From contig CAWJPF010000009.1 in NCBI GenBank assembly GCA_963844625.1, positions 62,001-126,000 of the forward strand: a stretch of 64,000 nucleotides of DNA, written 5' to 3'. The notes under the pieces are model-generated. The model was not told the DNA's origin and did no database searches. It saw only the letters and a program-made list of their open reading frames with translations. Shown here piece after piece: positions 9,627 to 17,531 of the stretch. The DNA comes from Palsa-504 sp963844625. GTDB taxonomy: Bacteria > Actinomycetota > Actinomycetes > Streptosporangiales > Streptosporangiaceae. Position 1 is the first letter of the stretch; every line of letters begins with the position of its first letter. The position numbers and the translations under genes are program-made.

Positions 9627-9992
9627 GCGTCTCCTGCCTGCTCGCCTTGCCCGCTGCTGCCGTCTGCGTCAGGCCCAGGGCGGCGACGGCCTGGCACTAC
9701 CATCAGACGCTCCGGATTCTACTAATCTCCCGCTATCCGCCGCCAGCCCCACCCACCCACCGGCTGCGGCTGGGTCATGAAACCGGGCTTCCAGCACCCC
9801 GGAGCGTGCTGGAAGCCCGGTTTCATTCCGCTCCGGAGGGACCAGCCAGCCGGTCCGCGGCGCTACTTCCCGGCCCAGGTGGTGAGCGCTAACGCTCCCG
9901 GAACGATCTCGGCGTAGCTGGCCGGCGCGGTGCACGCCGTCCTTGAGCCGGCTGATGTGTCGGTGTGGCTCAGTCAGTGAAAATATGGGGCC
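9627..9992. other. Intergenic region with a palindromic repeat
   Basis: About 366 bases between two divergent starts. Apart from the 50-base palindrome at 9777-9826 and a small inverted repeat GAGCG-N4-CGCTC at 9884-9897, I see no supported gene. Confidence 0.6.
9777..9826. repeat. 50-bp palindromic element, copy 1
   Basis: Two 21-base arms (9777-9797 and 9806-9826) are perfect reverse complements around an 8-base loop. The arms begin ATGAAACCGGG and end CCAGCAC. A second, diverged copy with the same arm ends and the same loop length lies at 54074-54131. There is no U-tract, and it sits between divergent gene starts, so it is not a plain terminator. Confidence 0.85.
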
Positions 9993-10362
9993 GTGAGCAA
10001 TCTGGATCCGGCCCCGGAAGCGATCGAGTTGACGCCGGACGTGATGCGGGCGGTCGACGCGTGGTGCTTCCTGGACCACTACGGGCCCGACGAGGTGAAC
10101 CGGGGCCCGGGCATGCAGGTACCGCCGCATCCCCACATCGGGCTGCAGACCGTCAGCTGGCTGTTCCAGGGCCTGGTGCTGCACCGGGACAGCCTCGGCA
10201 GCAGGCAGCTGATCAGGCCGGGCGAGCGTCGCGCGCACCGGCGCGGAAATCGCGCAGGCCCGCGAGGACTGGATCGCCGGACGGTTCGGGGACGTCCGCG
10301 GCTACCCGGGCGACCCGCTGGCCGCGCCGCCGCTGCCACCGGTCCCGCTCAAGCCCCGCTGA
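9993..10362 (+). pseudogene. Decayed pirin-family gene
   Basis: The GTG start gives MSNLDPAP, the usual beginning of actinobacterial pirins, then jumps to WCFLDHYGPDEV and PPHPHIGLQTVSWLF with HRDSLGSRQLIRPGE, the conserved pirin N-terminal cupin core including metal ligands. After that point the frame should continue into LNLMTAG-type sequence, which is absent. Instead, one frame over, the end of a pirin appears: AEIAQAREDWIAGRFGDV and APPLPPVPLKPR with a stop at 10360-10362. About 200 residues are missing and the frame is shifted; a shorter deletion near residue 10 is also likely. The nominal open frame to 10436 is therefore a run-on, not a real C-terminus. A functional pirin is very unlikely. 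Confidence 0.82.
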
Positions 10363-10413
10363 TACGAGCGGCGGACCGGGGGCAGGTACCGGTGCCCGTT
10401 CGGCCAAAAATCT

Positions 10414-13065
10414 TTACTCCGGGACCGGCTGATTGACCAGCGGGATGACGGGGGCTGGGTTGGCGAAGACTTCCTGCTGGGCGGTGAGCAGCCCGGCCTG
10501 CGCGGCCCCGAGGGTAAGGGCGGCTGCGGAGCGCGGGTAGCCGGCGGCCGGAGACGAGAACCTGAGCGCCGAGCTGAAGTCGCCGCAGGTCCGGCGGCGC
10601 CACGCGCTGATGTTCGGCTCGGTGACGCCGAACCGCTGCTCGATGACGCGGATCAGCGAGGTGTGATCCAGGACGTCGGAGCAGACGTGGCCGCCCGCCG
10701 ACCAGGGCGACACGACGATGGCCGGGACCCGGAAGCCGAGGCCGATCGGCTCGCTGCTGACGAACTCAGCCGGGGTACCCGACGGGGGGGTCGGCGGCGG
10801 CACATGGTCGAACATCCCGTCGTTCTCGTCGTAGCACAAGATGAACAGGGTCTTGTGCCACAGGTCCTCGTTCGAGGCGATCGCGTCGAGCTTGGCGGCG
10901 ATGTACTCTGCTCCTGCGGCCGGGAAGTAGGCCGGGTGCTCCGATTGCGCCGTCGGGGCGATCAGCCAGGATACCTGCGGGAGGCGGCCCGCCCGGGCGT
11001 CGTCCTCGAACCAGCCCGCCGCGCGTTTGCGCATCCCCCGCTGCCACAACGGTGAAGAGACCGGCGCCCGGGCGAACTGCTTGAACCAGGCCAGCGCGTT
11101 GTCGTCGAAGTTGTCTTCCTCCTGGTACACCTGCCAGCTGATCCCGGCGCGCTGCAGCCGTTCCGGGTAGGTGGTCCAGGACAAGATGACGTTGTCGTAC
11201 GCCGGGCTGTCGTCGGTGACGGGACCGCCGGCGGTGCCCTTCGGGTCGATCATCCCGGTCCACATGTACAGGCGGTTCGGGTTGGTGGGGCCGAATACGG
11301 AGCAGTGGTAGTTGTCGCAGACAGTGAAGGCCTGCGCCAGCGCCCACTGGAACGGGATATCGGCCTGGGTGAAATAGCCCATCGTGTACGGGCCCTTGAC
11401 CGGTACCCATTCGTTCATCCGGCCGTTGTTCCAGGCCTCGTGCTGGGACCGCCAGGAGTGGTCGGTACGCGGCGTGGCCTGGGCGCTCGTGGTCTTGGTG
11501 TCGTAATGGAAAGGGGCCAGGTAACCGTGGGGGTGGCCCGGGTACGGCTGGCGGAAGACGGGGTTGCCGCCCGCCAGCCTGATCGCGGCCGGATCGGAGA
11601 ACCCGCGCACCCCCGGCATCGTGCCGAAATAGTGATCGAAGCTGCGGTTCTCCTGCATCAGGATCACGATGTGCTCGATGTCGCGCAGCGAGCCGCGCGG
11701 CGGTTCCGCCAGCGTCGCGGCGAGCGCGCGGCGCAGGCTGAGCGGGAGTGCGGCCGCGCCCACCGCGACCCCGGACAGCGCGGTGGCGCTGGTCAGCAGC
11801 TGGCGCCGGCTGAGGTCCGAAGCGGCAGCAGGGGGCGGCGCACGCGGCCCGGCCCGGGTTCGCGGCGGCGGTCCGGTCTGCTTGCGGCGGCGGGCCAGCC
11901 GCCAGCCCAGCCCGATCAGGGCGAGGGCCAGCACGCATTCGACGATGATCAGCAGGACTGGCGGCCCGCCGGGCACGACGGGCGCGGCGGGTGCCGCGGA
12001 TCCCGGCGCCGAGCCGAACTCGGAGATGCGGTTGCGGCCGCTATCCGCCACCCAGATCTGGTCCTTCGCCGTGACCGCCAGGCTCTGCGGGAACTCCAGG
12101 TCCTCATCCGCCTTGGCGGTGCCTGGCTGCAGGCCGAACTCGGTGACGAAGCGCCCGGCCGGGCTGAACACCGACACCAGGCCGTAGTCCGGCTGCGCGA
12201 CGTAGACCTGCCCGCCCGGCCCGACCGCGATCCCCCCGGGATCGCCCAGATCACCGTAGCCCGCCTGGGTGGTACCGAACGACCTCAGCTGACGCCCGGC
12301 CGGGGAGAACTCCTTGACCGAGTTGCCCCGGGCGTAGCTCGGGCTGGAAACCCAGATGTTGCCCCGGGCATCGAGCGCGACTCCGGCCGGGGCCGGGACA
12401 GAGATGGCGGTGTGATAGCGGCCGTTGGCGGTGAACTCCACCACCCGGTTGTGACCGGTGTCAGCGACCCAGACATAGCCGAAGGAGGAGACCGCTACCG
12501 CGGCCGGCGCGTTGAGCTGGCTGCGGCCCTGGCTGGAGCCGAAGGTGACAAGTACGCGGTCGGCCGGCGAGATCTCGATGACCCGGTTATGGCCGGTGTC
12601 GGCGACGAAGATGTGCCCGGCCGCGTCGAGCGCGATGCCTTCCGGCTGGTCAAGACCGCCGCCGAAGCGTGTCGCCAGGCTCAGGCTGGTCACGAGGTGA
12701 CCGGACGGGGTGAACTCCGCGACCCGGTCGTGACCGGTGTCGGCGACCCAGACGTCGCCGTCCGGGGCGAGCGCGACGCCGCAGGGCTCGGCCAGCGCCT
12801 GCTGGCCGAACGACTGCCGGAATCCGGGCGCGTGCGTCAGCGGGCCGGGCGACGACGCGGCGGACGCGCTGTGGGTCAGGGCGAGCAGGCTGGCCGTGAT
12901 GATAGCGACCGTGATGATAGCGGCCCTGATGGTGACGGCCCTGATGGTGACGGCCCTGATGGTGACGGCCCTGATGGTGACGGCAGGGACGGCCGTGAGC
13001 AGGCGGGAGCGGCCGCGGGCGATCACCTGGGGCCGCCGGGCGCGCCGCCGATACGGGGGAGCCAT
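10414..13065 (-). CDS. NHL-repeat propeller fused to phospholipase C / acid phosphatase-family phosphoesterase
   Basis: An 883-residue exported protein with two halves. Residues 1-70 form a signal region containing repeated TIRAV units and ending in a possible cleavage site (HSASAAS). Residues of about 75-365 hold six NHL repeats (VWVADTGHDRVAEF, IFVADTGHNRVIEI and so on), a beta-propeller. A membrane segment (VLLIIVECVLALALIGLGW) follows near 370, then a second, internal twin-arginine motif SRRQLL (from 419) with a hydrophobic stretch. The C-terminal half is a phosphoesterase of the phospholipase C/AcpA family: ENRSFDHYFGTMPGVRGF from 472 and DENDGMFDHVPPP from 746. The ATG at 13063-13065 was chosen because a TACGTT box lies 8 bases upstream; a GTG at 13092 is possible. 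The enzyme half would act on phospholipids or phosphate esters outside the cell. The fusion is unbroken by any stop. Confidence 0.85.
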   Translation of the reverse strand: MAPPYRRRARRPQVIARGRSRLLTAVPAVTIRAVTIRAVTIRAVTIRAAIITVAIITASLLALTHSASAASSPGPLTHAPGFRQSFGQQALAEPCGVALAPDGDVWVADTGHDRVAEFTPSGHLVTSLSLATRFGGGLDQPEGIALDAAGHIFVADTGHNRVIEISPADRVLVTFGSSQGRSQLNAPAAVAVSSFGYVWVADTGHNRVVEFTANGRYHTAISVPAPAGVALDARGNIWVSSPSYARGNSVKEFSPAGRQLRSFGTTQAGYGDLGDPGGIAVGPGGQVYVAQPDYGLVSVFSPAGRFVTEFGLQPGTAKADEDLEFPQSLAVTAKDQIWVADSGRNRISEFGSAPGSAAPAAPVVPGGPPVLLIIVECVLALALIGLGWRLARRRKQTGPPPRTRAGPRAPPPAAASDLSRRQLLTSATALSGVAVGAAALPLSLRRALAATLAEPPRGSLRDIEHIVILMQENRSFDHYFGTMPGVRGFSDPAAIRLAGGNPVFRQPYPGHPHGYLAPFHYDTKTTSAQATPRTDHSWRSQHEAWNNGRMNEWVPVKGPYTMGYFTQADIPFQWALAQAFTVCDNYHCSVFGPTNPNRLYMWTGMIDPKGTAGGPVTDDSPAYDNVILSWTTYPERLQRAGISWQVYQEEDNFDDNALAWFKQFARAPVSSPLWQRGMRKRAAGWFEDDARAGRLPQVSWLIAPTAQSEHPAYFPAAGAEYIAAKLDAIASNEDLWHKTLFILCYDENDGMFDHVPPPTPPSGTPAEFVSSEPIGLGFRVPAIVVSPWSAGGHVCSDVLDHTSLIRVIEQRFGVTEPNISAWRRRTCGDFSSALRFSSPAAGYPRSAAALTLGAAQAGLLTAQQEVFANPAPVIPLVNQPVPE
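12922..12981 (-). repeat. 15-bp tandem repeat (4 units) in the signal region of the NHL/phospholipase gene
   Basis: Four exact copies of a 15-base unit code TIRAV pentapeptides in the hydrophobic part of the signal sequence; two diverged copies flank them. Copy-number change would alter signal length in steps of five residues without breaking the frame. Confidence 0.88.
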
Positions 13066-13073
13066 TGAGCAGG

Positions 13074-13079
13074 AACGTA
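13074..13079 (-). promoter_or_regulatory. -10 box of a leaderless promoter for the NHL/phospholipase gene
   Basis: On the minus strand TACGTT ends 8 bases before the ATG at 13063-13065. No Shine-Dalgarno sequence is present. It supports the inner start over the GTG at 13092. Confidence 0.45.
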
Positions 13080-13175
13080 GCTCATTGCGCACGGACGTGT
13101 ATAGGCGGGGCAGCTGACCGGGATTCTGGCCGGCCAGCCCCGCACGAACGGACGACGCCGGGATGACCGCCGGGC

Positions 13176-13718
13176 TCAGGCCTGGCCCACCGCGTCGATG
13201 ACCAGGTCCACCGTCCGTCCGACCATGCCCTTCTTCCTGGTGACCCCGAAGCTGGTGCGGTCGAGGCGGGCGGTGGCGCCGAACCTGACGGCGCCGTCCT
13301 CGGCCCGGACGGCCGTGACCCGGACCTCGGCCGGCGCGGGGGTCCCGTGCGCGGTCACCGAGCCGGCCACCACCCAGCCGTCACCGTCACGGCGAGCGCC
13401 CCGGCCGACGAAGGCGATCTCGGGGAAGCCCCGGGCGTCGAGCAGGCCGGTTGAGACGACGTCGGCGTCCCTGGTGGCGTTGCCTGAGGCGTAGCTGGTC
13501 GCATCGATGGTCGCCCGCGCGGTCGAGTCGGCCGGGTCCGGGGCGATGATGACCTGCCCGCTCTTAAGCCGGAAGGTCCCGTGCACCGTGAACAGCCCGA
13601 ACATGGCCTTGACGTTGGCGCGGATGGTCGCCTGGTCCGGGTCGAGCGCGTATGTGCCGGGCGGCGGGACGGCGGCAGCCGCCGCGGCGGCAGAGGTATC
13701 GGATGCGGACTCGGTCAT
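13176..13718 (-). CDS. YceI-family lipid-binding-like protein
   Basis: A 180-residue member of the YceI family, a lipocalin-like barrel thought to bind isoprenoid-type lipids. The core is visible: GTYALDPDQATIRANVKAMF at the start, then TIDATSYASGNATRDADV and FPEIAFVGRGA, ending FGVTRKKGMVGRTVDLVIDA. No classical signal peptide is seen; the N-terminus is Ala-rich. AAGGAG lies 8 bases before the ATG. It overlaps the upstream regulator gene by four bases (ATGA), so the two are translated together. Confidence 0.88.
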   Translation of the reverse strand: MTESASDTSAAAAAAAVPPPGTYALDPDQATIRANVKAMFGLFTVHGTFRLKSGQVIIAPDPADSTARATIDATSYASGNATRDADVVSTGLLDARGFPEIAFVGRGARRDGDGWVVAGSVTAHGTPAPAEVRVTAVRAEDGAVRFGATARLDRTSFGVTRKKGMVGRTVDLVIDAVGQA

Positions 13719-14068
13719 GATGAAAGCTCCTTAGGTTCTGGGTCGTCGGGATCTGAATCCGGCCCGCTGAGCAGGCTGCGCAGCGCGGCGGTGTAGTCCT
13801 CAAGTGCCCTCCGGCCGCGGCGCGTCAGGGCCAGGTACGTGACCGGCGAGCGACGGCGGAAGGACTTGGTGATCGTTATGTAGCCGGCGTCCTCGAGCTT
13901 GCGCAGGTGAGTGGCCAGGTTGCCCGCGGTCATGCCCGTCAGTTCCTGCAGCCGCGGGAAGGTGATCATGTCGTCTTCGCTGAGGGCGGCCAGAGCCACC
14001 GTGATGCGCAGCCGCGGCTGGGCGTGAATCACGGGATCGAGCGCCGGCAGGACATGTTCGGCGCTCAC
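13715..14068 (-). CDS. Winged-helix transcriptional regulator (MarR/ArsR-like)
   Basis: A 117-residue single-domain DNA-binding protein. The sequence ITFPRLQELTGMTAGNLATHLRKLEDAGYITITKSF reads as helix-turn-helix plus wing in pieces (recognition helix around residues 48-62), followed by TYLALTRRGRRALEDY, typical of the small winged regulators that control nearby membrane genes. GTG start directly after the stop of the membrane protein gene, and a 4-base overlap with the YceI gene, place it in the middle of a three-gene leftward operon it probably regulates. Confidence 0.85.
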   Translation of the reverse strand: MSAEHVLPALDPVIHAQPRLRITVALAALSEDDMITFPRLQELTGMTAGNLATHLRKLEDAGYITITKSFRRRSPVTYLALTRRGRRALEDYTAALRSLLSGPDSDPDDPEPKELSS

Positions 14069-14707
14069 TCACGCGCCCGTCCGGATCTTGACGTACCGCC
14101 AGGTGGCGACCAGGAAACCGCTCCCGCCCGCGAGCGCCAGCACGGCGAAGTTGCCCGGCACCCCCGCGAACATGCTGGCCGCGGTCGTGATCAGCAGCCA
14201 CGCCCCCAGGCTGTAGTGGATCTTGTCCCGGAAGAACAGGCCGCCGGCGAGGCACATCACGCCCGTCACACCCGCCGCGCTGCCCGGCCACAGGAGCGGC
14301 GCCAGTCGCTCGGGCAGGCCCTGGTACTGCAGGCCAGCGTCGGCGGCGTAGACCCCGGCGTACGCCAGCGGCCAGGCCCACAGGTACATGCGCATGGCGT
14401 CCCATGATCGGCCCTCGATCCCCCGGCCCCGCCGTATGGTCTGGCCGAGCCCGGCCATCAGCGCGACCGCGTTCACCACGCCGATCACCACCACGGCGAC
14501 CCACACCGGCACCGCCGGGCTCCTCCCGGCCCCGTGCCCGAACGCGAAGTAGGTGATGCCGAAGCCCGCGAGCCAGGCCACCCCCAGGGCGCCATGCACC
14601 AGCGCGACGTTGACCTGCAAGCTGCGGCTAACCCGGTGGCGCTGATCCTCGACGACGGCGAGCGCCTCGCGCGCCGAGAGCGGCTCCTCCTCATTGAGTC
14701 CGACCAT
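14069..14707 (-). CDS. Multi-pass membrane protein, unknown function
   Basis: About 212 residues with a short polar N-terminus (LNEEEPLSAREALAVVEDQ) and some six hydrophobic segments. I do not recognise a specific family. The longer frame begins at a GTG (14738-14740); I chose the ATG at 14705-14707, which has purine-rich sequence upstream. It is the first gene of an operon with a winged-helix regulator and a YceI protein; such membrane protein/regulator pairs often act in stress sensing, but that is inference. Confidence 0.7.
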   Translation of the reverse strand: MVGLNEEEPLSAREALAVVEDQRHRVSRSLQVNVALVHGALGVAWLAGFGITYFAFGHGAGRSPAVPVWVAVVVIGVVNAVALMAGLGQTIRRGRGIEGRSWDAMRMYLWAWPLAYAGVYAADAGLQYQGLPERLAPLLWPGSAAGVTGVMCLAGGLFFRDKIHYSLGAWLLITTAASMFAGVPGNFAVLALAGGSGFLVATWRYVKIRTGA

Positions 14708-14945
14708 ATCCCCGTCGCTTCTCTCCCATGCTCGTGGCACCTTCGGGCCAGTAGCTCCCCCGAACTGGCCACGATCATGAAAAGCGTTCCCCGTAGCACT
14801 TTGTTTTTCAAAGTACTCTGAATCTATTACCTAGGAGGCTTGGAGCGCAACCCGTATACCCCCAGGCTCGCGCTGTCCGGCGTACCGATCCGAATCATCC
14901 GACCTGCCCGCGCGCCCAAGTGTGCAGATCCACGCCACCGCCCGT

Positions 14946-14951
14946 TACGCT
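14946..14951 (+). promoter_or_regulatory. -10 box of a leaderless gntR promoter
   Basis: TACGCT ends 8 bases before the ATG at 14960, without a Shine-Dalgarno sequence. The position supports starting the regulator at this ATG rather than at the in-frame codon at 14840. Confidence 0.55.
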
Positions 14952-14959
14952 CTGGTTTC

Positions 14960-15748
14960 ATGGCAGTAGACCAGGGGGTAGGTCGGCCGCTCTCCCTGTA
15001 CCGCAAGGTGGCCGAAGACATCAAGGCGGCCATCGCGGCGGGCGGCTACGCGGCGGGCAACCGGCTGCCGTCAGAGAGCGAGCTGGCCGAACGCTACTCG
15101 GTGTCGCGCGGGACCATCCGCCAGGCGTTCGCGGCGCTGCGCGCCAACGGCGTCATCGCGTCCCGGCGCGGCGCCCGCCGCGTCGTCCTCGGCGGGCCGC
15201 GGGTGCAGAGCTTCGGCGAGCTGCTGTCGTTCTCCCGCTGGGCCCGGGCCCTGGACGAGGTCCCCGGCGGCCAGGTCGTCGCCATGCAGCGCCGCCCGGC
15301 CGAGACAGGCGAAGCCGACCGGCTCGCGATCGACCCGGGCGCGCCTGTCTACCACCTGACCAGGGTGCGGACGCTGTCCGGGCACCCGGTGATGATCGAG
15401 CGCGGCGTTTACCCGGGCCGGGTCGGGGTGCTGGTGGCCGGCCTGGACCTGGCGAACGACTCGATCACCGAACGGCTAGAGGAACTCGGCATCGTCTTCG
15501 CCGACGCGGAGCACGTGATGGACGCGATACCGGCCTCAGCGGAGGACGCGAGGCTGCTCGGCGTCAGGCCGCGGGTGCCGATCCTGCGCGAGCGCCGCCT
15601 CACCACGGACCTGGCCGGGCTACCGGTCGAATGGTCCGATGATCGTTACCTAGGCGGCGCGGTCTCGTTCAGCGTGCATAACTCGGTCGCGGTCAACGCG
15701 CTGTCCCGGACGCGCTCGCGGTCAGGACCGGACCAGGGTCCTCAGTAG
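14960..15748 (+). CDS. GntR-family (HutC/PhnF-type) transcriptional regulator
   Basis: A 262-residue regulator: winged helix at about 10-75 (LYRKVAEDIKAAI, LPSESELAERYSVSRGTIRQ) followed by a UTRA ligand-binding domain (FGELLSFSRWAR onward, with YHLTRVRTLSGHPVMIERGVY). This architecture is shared with PhnF, the phosphonate-responsive repressor. Its 3' end overlaps the convergent tmpB-like gene by 27 bases, and the phosphonate genes surround it, so it most likely controls the island, plausibly through the paired CTATAC sites at 17499-17524. The effector is unknown. Confidence 0.87.
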   Translation: MAVDQGVGRPLSLYRKVAEDIKAAIAAGGYAAGNRLPSESELAERYSVSRGTIRQAFAALRANGVIASRRGARRVVLGGPRVQSFGELLSFSRWARALDEVPGGQVVAMQRRPAETGEADRLAIDPGAPVYHLTRVRTLSGHPVMIERGVYPGRVGVLVAGLDLANDSITERLEELGIVFADAEHVMDAIPASAEDARLLGVRPRVPILRERRLTTDLAGLPVEWSDDRYLGGAVSFSVHNSVAVNALSRTRSRSGPDQGPQ

Positions 15749-16240
15749 CGGCTCGAAGTAGGAGAACTCCGGCGGGGCGACCGCGGGGTCCTTGGCCTCG
15801 TCGTCCCACCGGCGCACCGCCACCGCGTCCCGGGCGAACGGCAGCGCCTCGAACGCGGCCGCTTGCCCGGCCGTCATCGGGCCGTCCTGCAGGGCCAGCG
15901 TGCGGACCGACTCTTCCGACAGCCGCCCGAAGTAGCCGGGCTCGGTGGCGCACAGGTACCGCTTGGCCGCCACGTGCAGGCGCACCGGCTCGGTCACCGC
16001 CTCGCCGAACCACTGGCTCAGCCACTGCGCGCCCGCGTCGCCGTGGCGGCCGTCGGTCTCGTTGCGGAGGTGGCCGATGTCGTGCAGCAGGGCCGCGGCC
16101 ACCAGCGAGCCCTCCGCTCCGGCGGCCTCGGCGAGCGCTCCCGCCTGCCGCATGTGGATGCCGATCGTCACCGGCTCACCCAGGTAGTCCCGGGCCCCCG
16201 GTCCTGCGAACAGCCCGGCGATAGCCCCGACCCCGGTCAT
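15722..16240 (-). CDS. tmpB: TmpB/PhnZ-like HD-domain phosphonate oxygenase
   Basis: A 172-residue HD-domain protein of the mixed-valent di-iron oxygenase group that cleaves the C-P bond of 1-hydroxyphosphonates, releasing phosphate. Metal ligands are visible in LLHDIGHL and in HGDAGAQWL. The pair Y19 and E22 (YLGEPVTIGIHM) fits the Tyr-x-x-Glu that PhnZ uses at the metal and substrate. Length matches the family. Its ATG overlaps the stop of the dioxygenase gene by 4 bases, exactly the tmpA-tmpB pairing known from 2-trimethylaminoethylphosphonate degradation, in which TmpB yields glycine betaine. PhnZ-type specificity for 2-aminoethylphosphonate remains possible. Confidence 0.85.
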   Translation of the reverse strand: MTGVGAIAGLFAGPGARDYLGEPVTIGIHMRQAGALAEAAGAEGSLVAAALLHDIGHLRNETDGRHGDAGAQWLSQWFGEAVTEPVRLHVAAKRYLCATEPGYFGRLSEESVRTLALQDGPMTAGQAAAFEALPFARDAVAVRRWDDEAKDPAVAPPEFSYFEPLLRTLVRS

Positions 16241-17451
16241 GGTGCCTCTCCGCGCGTCAGTACCGCCAGCGTGCTGGCCAGTCCGTCCAGGTCAGCGTAA
16301 CAGCCCTGCAGGTGGCGCCCGGGCGAGGCGCTGCGGCCGAACGCGGTGCGGGCGTGCAGGATCCGCGTGTTGTCGAAGATCAGGCAGTCCCCCGGCGCCA
16401 GCCGCAGGTTCAGCTGCCGTTCGGGCCGCGCGAGCAGGGCGGCCCACCGGCGGTAGGCGGCGTAGAAGGCGGCCACTTCGCCGTAGGGTAGTTGCAGGGG
16501 CCGCGCCGACCTGTTGTTGAACCGGACCCCCCGGACCCGGCCGCGCGGGCTGAGCTGGATCAGCGGCAGGCTGGCCCGTAGTTCTGTCTCTTTATCGATA
16601 TATCCGAACGGGACGGCGGTTCCCGTGAGCACGTCAAAGCTCCCGTGGTCGGTGGCTCGAAGGGCGCCGGCGGCCGCGAACCCGTCGACCAGGCCGGTAT
16701 CTCCCCCGTCGCCCTTCACCGCAGCGCGCAGGCAGTGCAGCAGCTGTACGGTCGGCACCGGATCGCGGTACGGGTTGTCGGTGTGCGGCAGGATCTCGCG
16801 GCTGGTGAAGGCCAGATTGCCCGGCGCCGGCTCGACCCTGACGTCGAACAGCCGGCCGTAGTTCGTCTCGCGCACGTACCCGAAGCTCGCGGCGACCTCG
16901 AGCACCATGCCGGGTTCGGCGGGGACGTCGTGCAGCAGCACGAACCCCAGCCGCAGCACCGCGGCCAGGGCGCGCGCCCGCTCCGCGGGCTCGGCTAGAT
17001 AGCGGGGCCACGTTGTCGCCGGCAGTCGCCCCGCCAGGTCCTCCGGCCGCCAGAGTTCCTTGTCGTCCTCGGTCCGCCGGTCGCCGTCGCGGTAGCCGTC
17101 GAGCGCGTGCTCAGCCAGCCAGTCGCGGGAGAAGACGGACCGGTGCTGATCAGGGGCGAATGTGACCAGCACGCTGTCCCCCGCGTCCTGCGCCGCCGCG
17201 ACCGCCACCTCGGCCGGTACGTCGGTGATGTCGATGAACTTCTGCCCGCTGCCCGGATCCGTGCACTCGGCACAGGGGCAGTTGTCCCGCAGCCAGACGG
17301 CGGGAAAGCGCAGCTTCCGCCCGCCGGCGACCAATTCCAGGTCCCCCTGCGTCCCGTCCGCTTGCGTCCCGCCGACTTGCGTCCCGCCGGTCTGCGTCCC
17401 GCCGGCTTGCGTCCCGCCGGCCTGCGTTTCATCGGTCTGGCTGCCGGTCAC
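16237..17451 (-). CDS. tmpA: TmpA-like Fe(II)/2-oxoglutarate dioxygenase for phosphonates
   Basis: A 404-residue gamma-butyrobetaine-hydroxylase-type dioxygenase. After a low-complexity N-terminus comes a small zinc-binding domain (LRDNCPCAECTDP, about 55-67), then the TauD-like catalytic domain with the iron ligands HTD in LPHTDNPYRDP (about 220) and the distal histidine in RILHARTAFG (about 365). TmpA of this type hydroxylates 2-trimethylaminoethylphosphonate, making the substrate of TmpB, which is encoded immediately downstream with a 4-base overlap. PhnY* proteins, which act on aminoethylphosphonate, belong to another dioxygenase family, so TmpA is the better fit. GTG start with GGGAGG four bases upstream. 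The repeated GGTQA-type pentapeptides at the N-terminus are unusual. Confidence 0.83.
   Translation of the reverse strand: MTGSQTDETQAGGTQAGGTQTGGTQVGGTQADGTQGDLELVAGGRKLRFPAVWLRDNCPCAECTDPGSGQKFIDITDVPAEVAVAAAQDAGDSVLVTFAPDQHRSVFSRDWLAEHALDGYRDGDRRTEDDKELWRPEDLAGRLPATTWPRYLAEPAERARALAAVLRLGFVLLHDVPAEPGMVLEVAASFGYVRETNYGRLFDVRVEPAPGNLAFTSREILPHTDNPYRDPVPTVQLLHCLRAAVKGDGGDTGLVDGFAAAGALRATDHGSFDVLTGTAVPFGYIDKETELRASLPLIQLSPRGRVRGVRFNNRSARPLQLPYGEVAAFYAAYRRWAALLARPERQLNLRLAPGDCLIFDNTRILHARTAFGRSASPGRHLQGCYADLDGLASTLAVLTRGEAP
17348..17437 (-). repeat. 15-bp tandem repeat (6 units) at the N-terminus of tmpA
   Basis: Six 15-base units, the inner four nearly identical, code GGTQA/GGTQT/GGTQV pentapeptides between residues 5 and 34. 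The frame is kept. The segment precedes the folded domains and looks like a flexible tail. Confidence 0.88.
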
Positions 17452-17498
17452 CGTGCCTCCCGACCCGGGTCGCGTTTCGGTCCCTTTTCCAAAGTTGG

Positions 17499-17525
17499 CT
17501 ATACAAGTTTAAAGGTGACTATACT
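17499..17525 (+). promoter_or_regulatory. Divergent control region: paired CTATAC sites and leaderless -10 of the FAD oxidoreductase
   Basis: CTATAC occurs at 17499-17504 and again at 17519-17524, exactly 20 bases apart. The second copy overlaps TATACT (17520-17525), which ends 6 bases before the GTG start at 17532 and is a strong leaderless -10 box. On the other strand both copies contain TATAG-type -10 candidates for tmpA. The layout suits binding of a dimeric repressor, probably the GntR protein at 14960-15748. Confidence 0.55.
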
Positions 17526-17531
17526 TGCGCC

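Noticed and set aside
9777..9826. Palindrome as a rho-independent terminator
   Set aside because: No T-run, both flanking genes start rather than end towards it, and a second copy exists elsewhere with the same loop length.
12922..12981. Tandem repeat as part of a CRISPR-like array
   Set aside because: Units are directly adjacent with no spacers and are in frame within a signal peptide.
11305..13068. Long plus-strand frame (587 residues) opposite the NHL/phospholipase gene
   Set aside because: Composition is Arg/Gly/Asp-rich without any motif; it is the high-GC shadow of the real gene.
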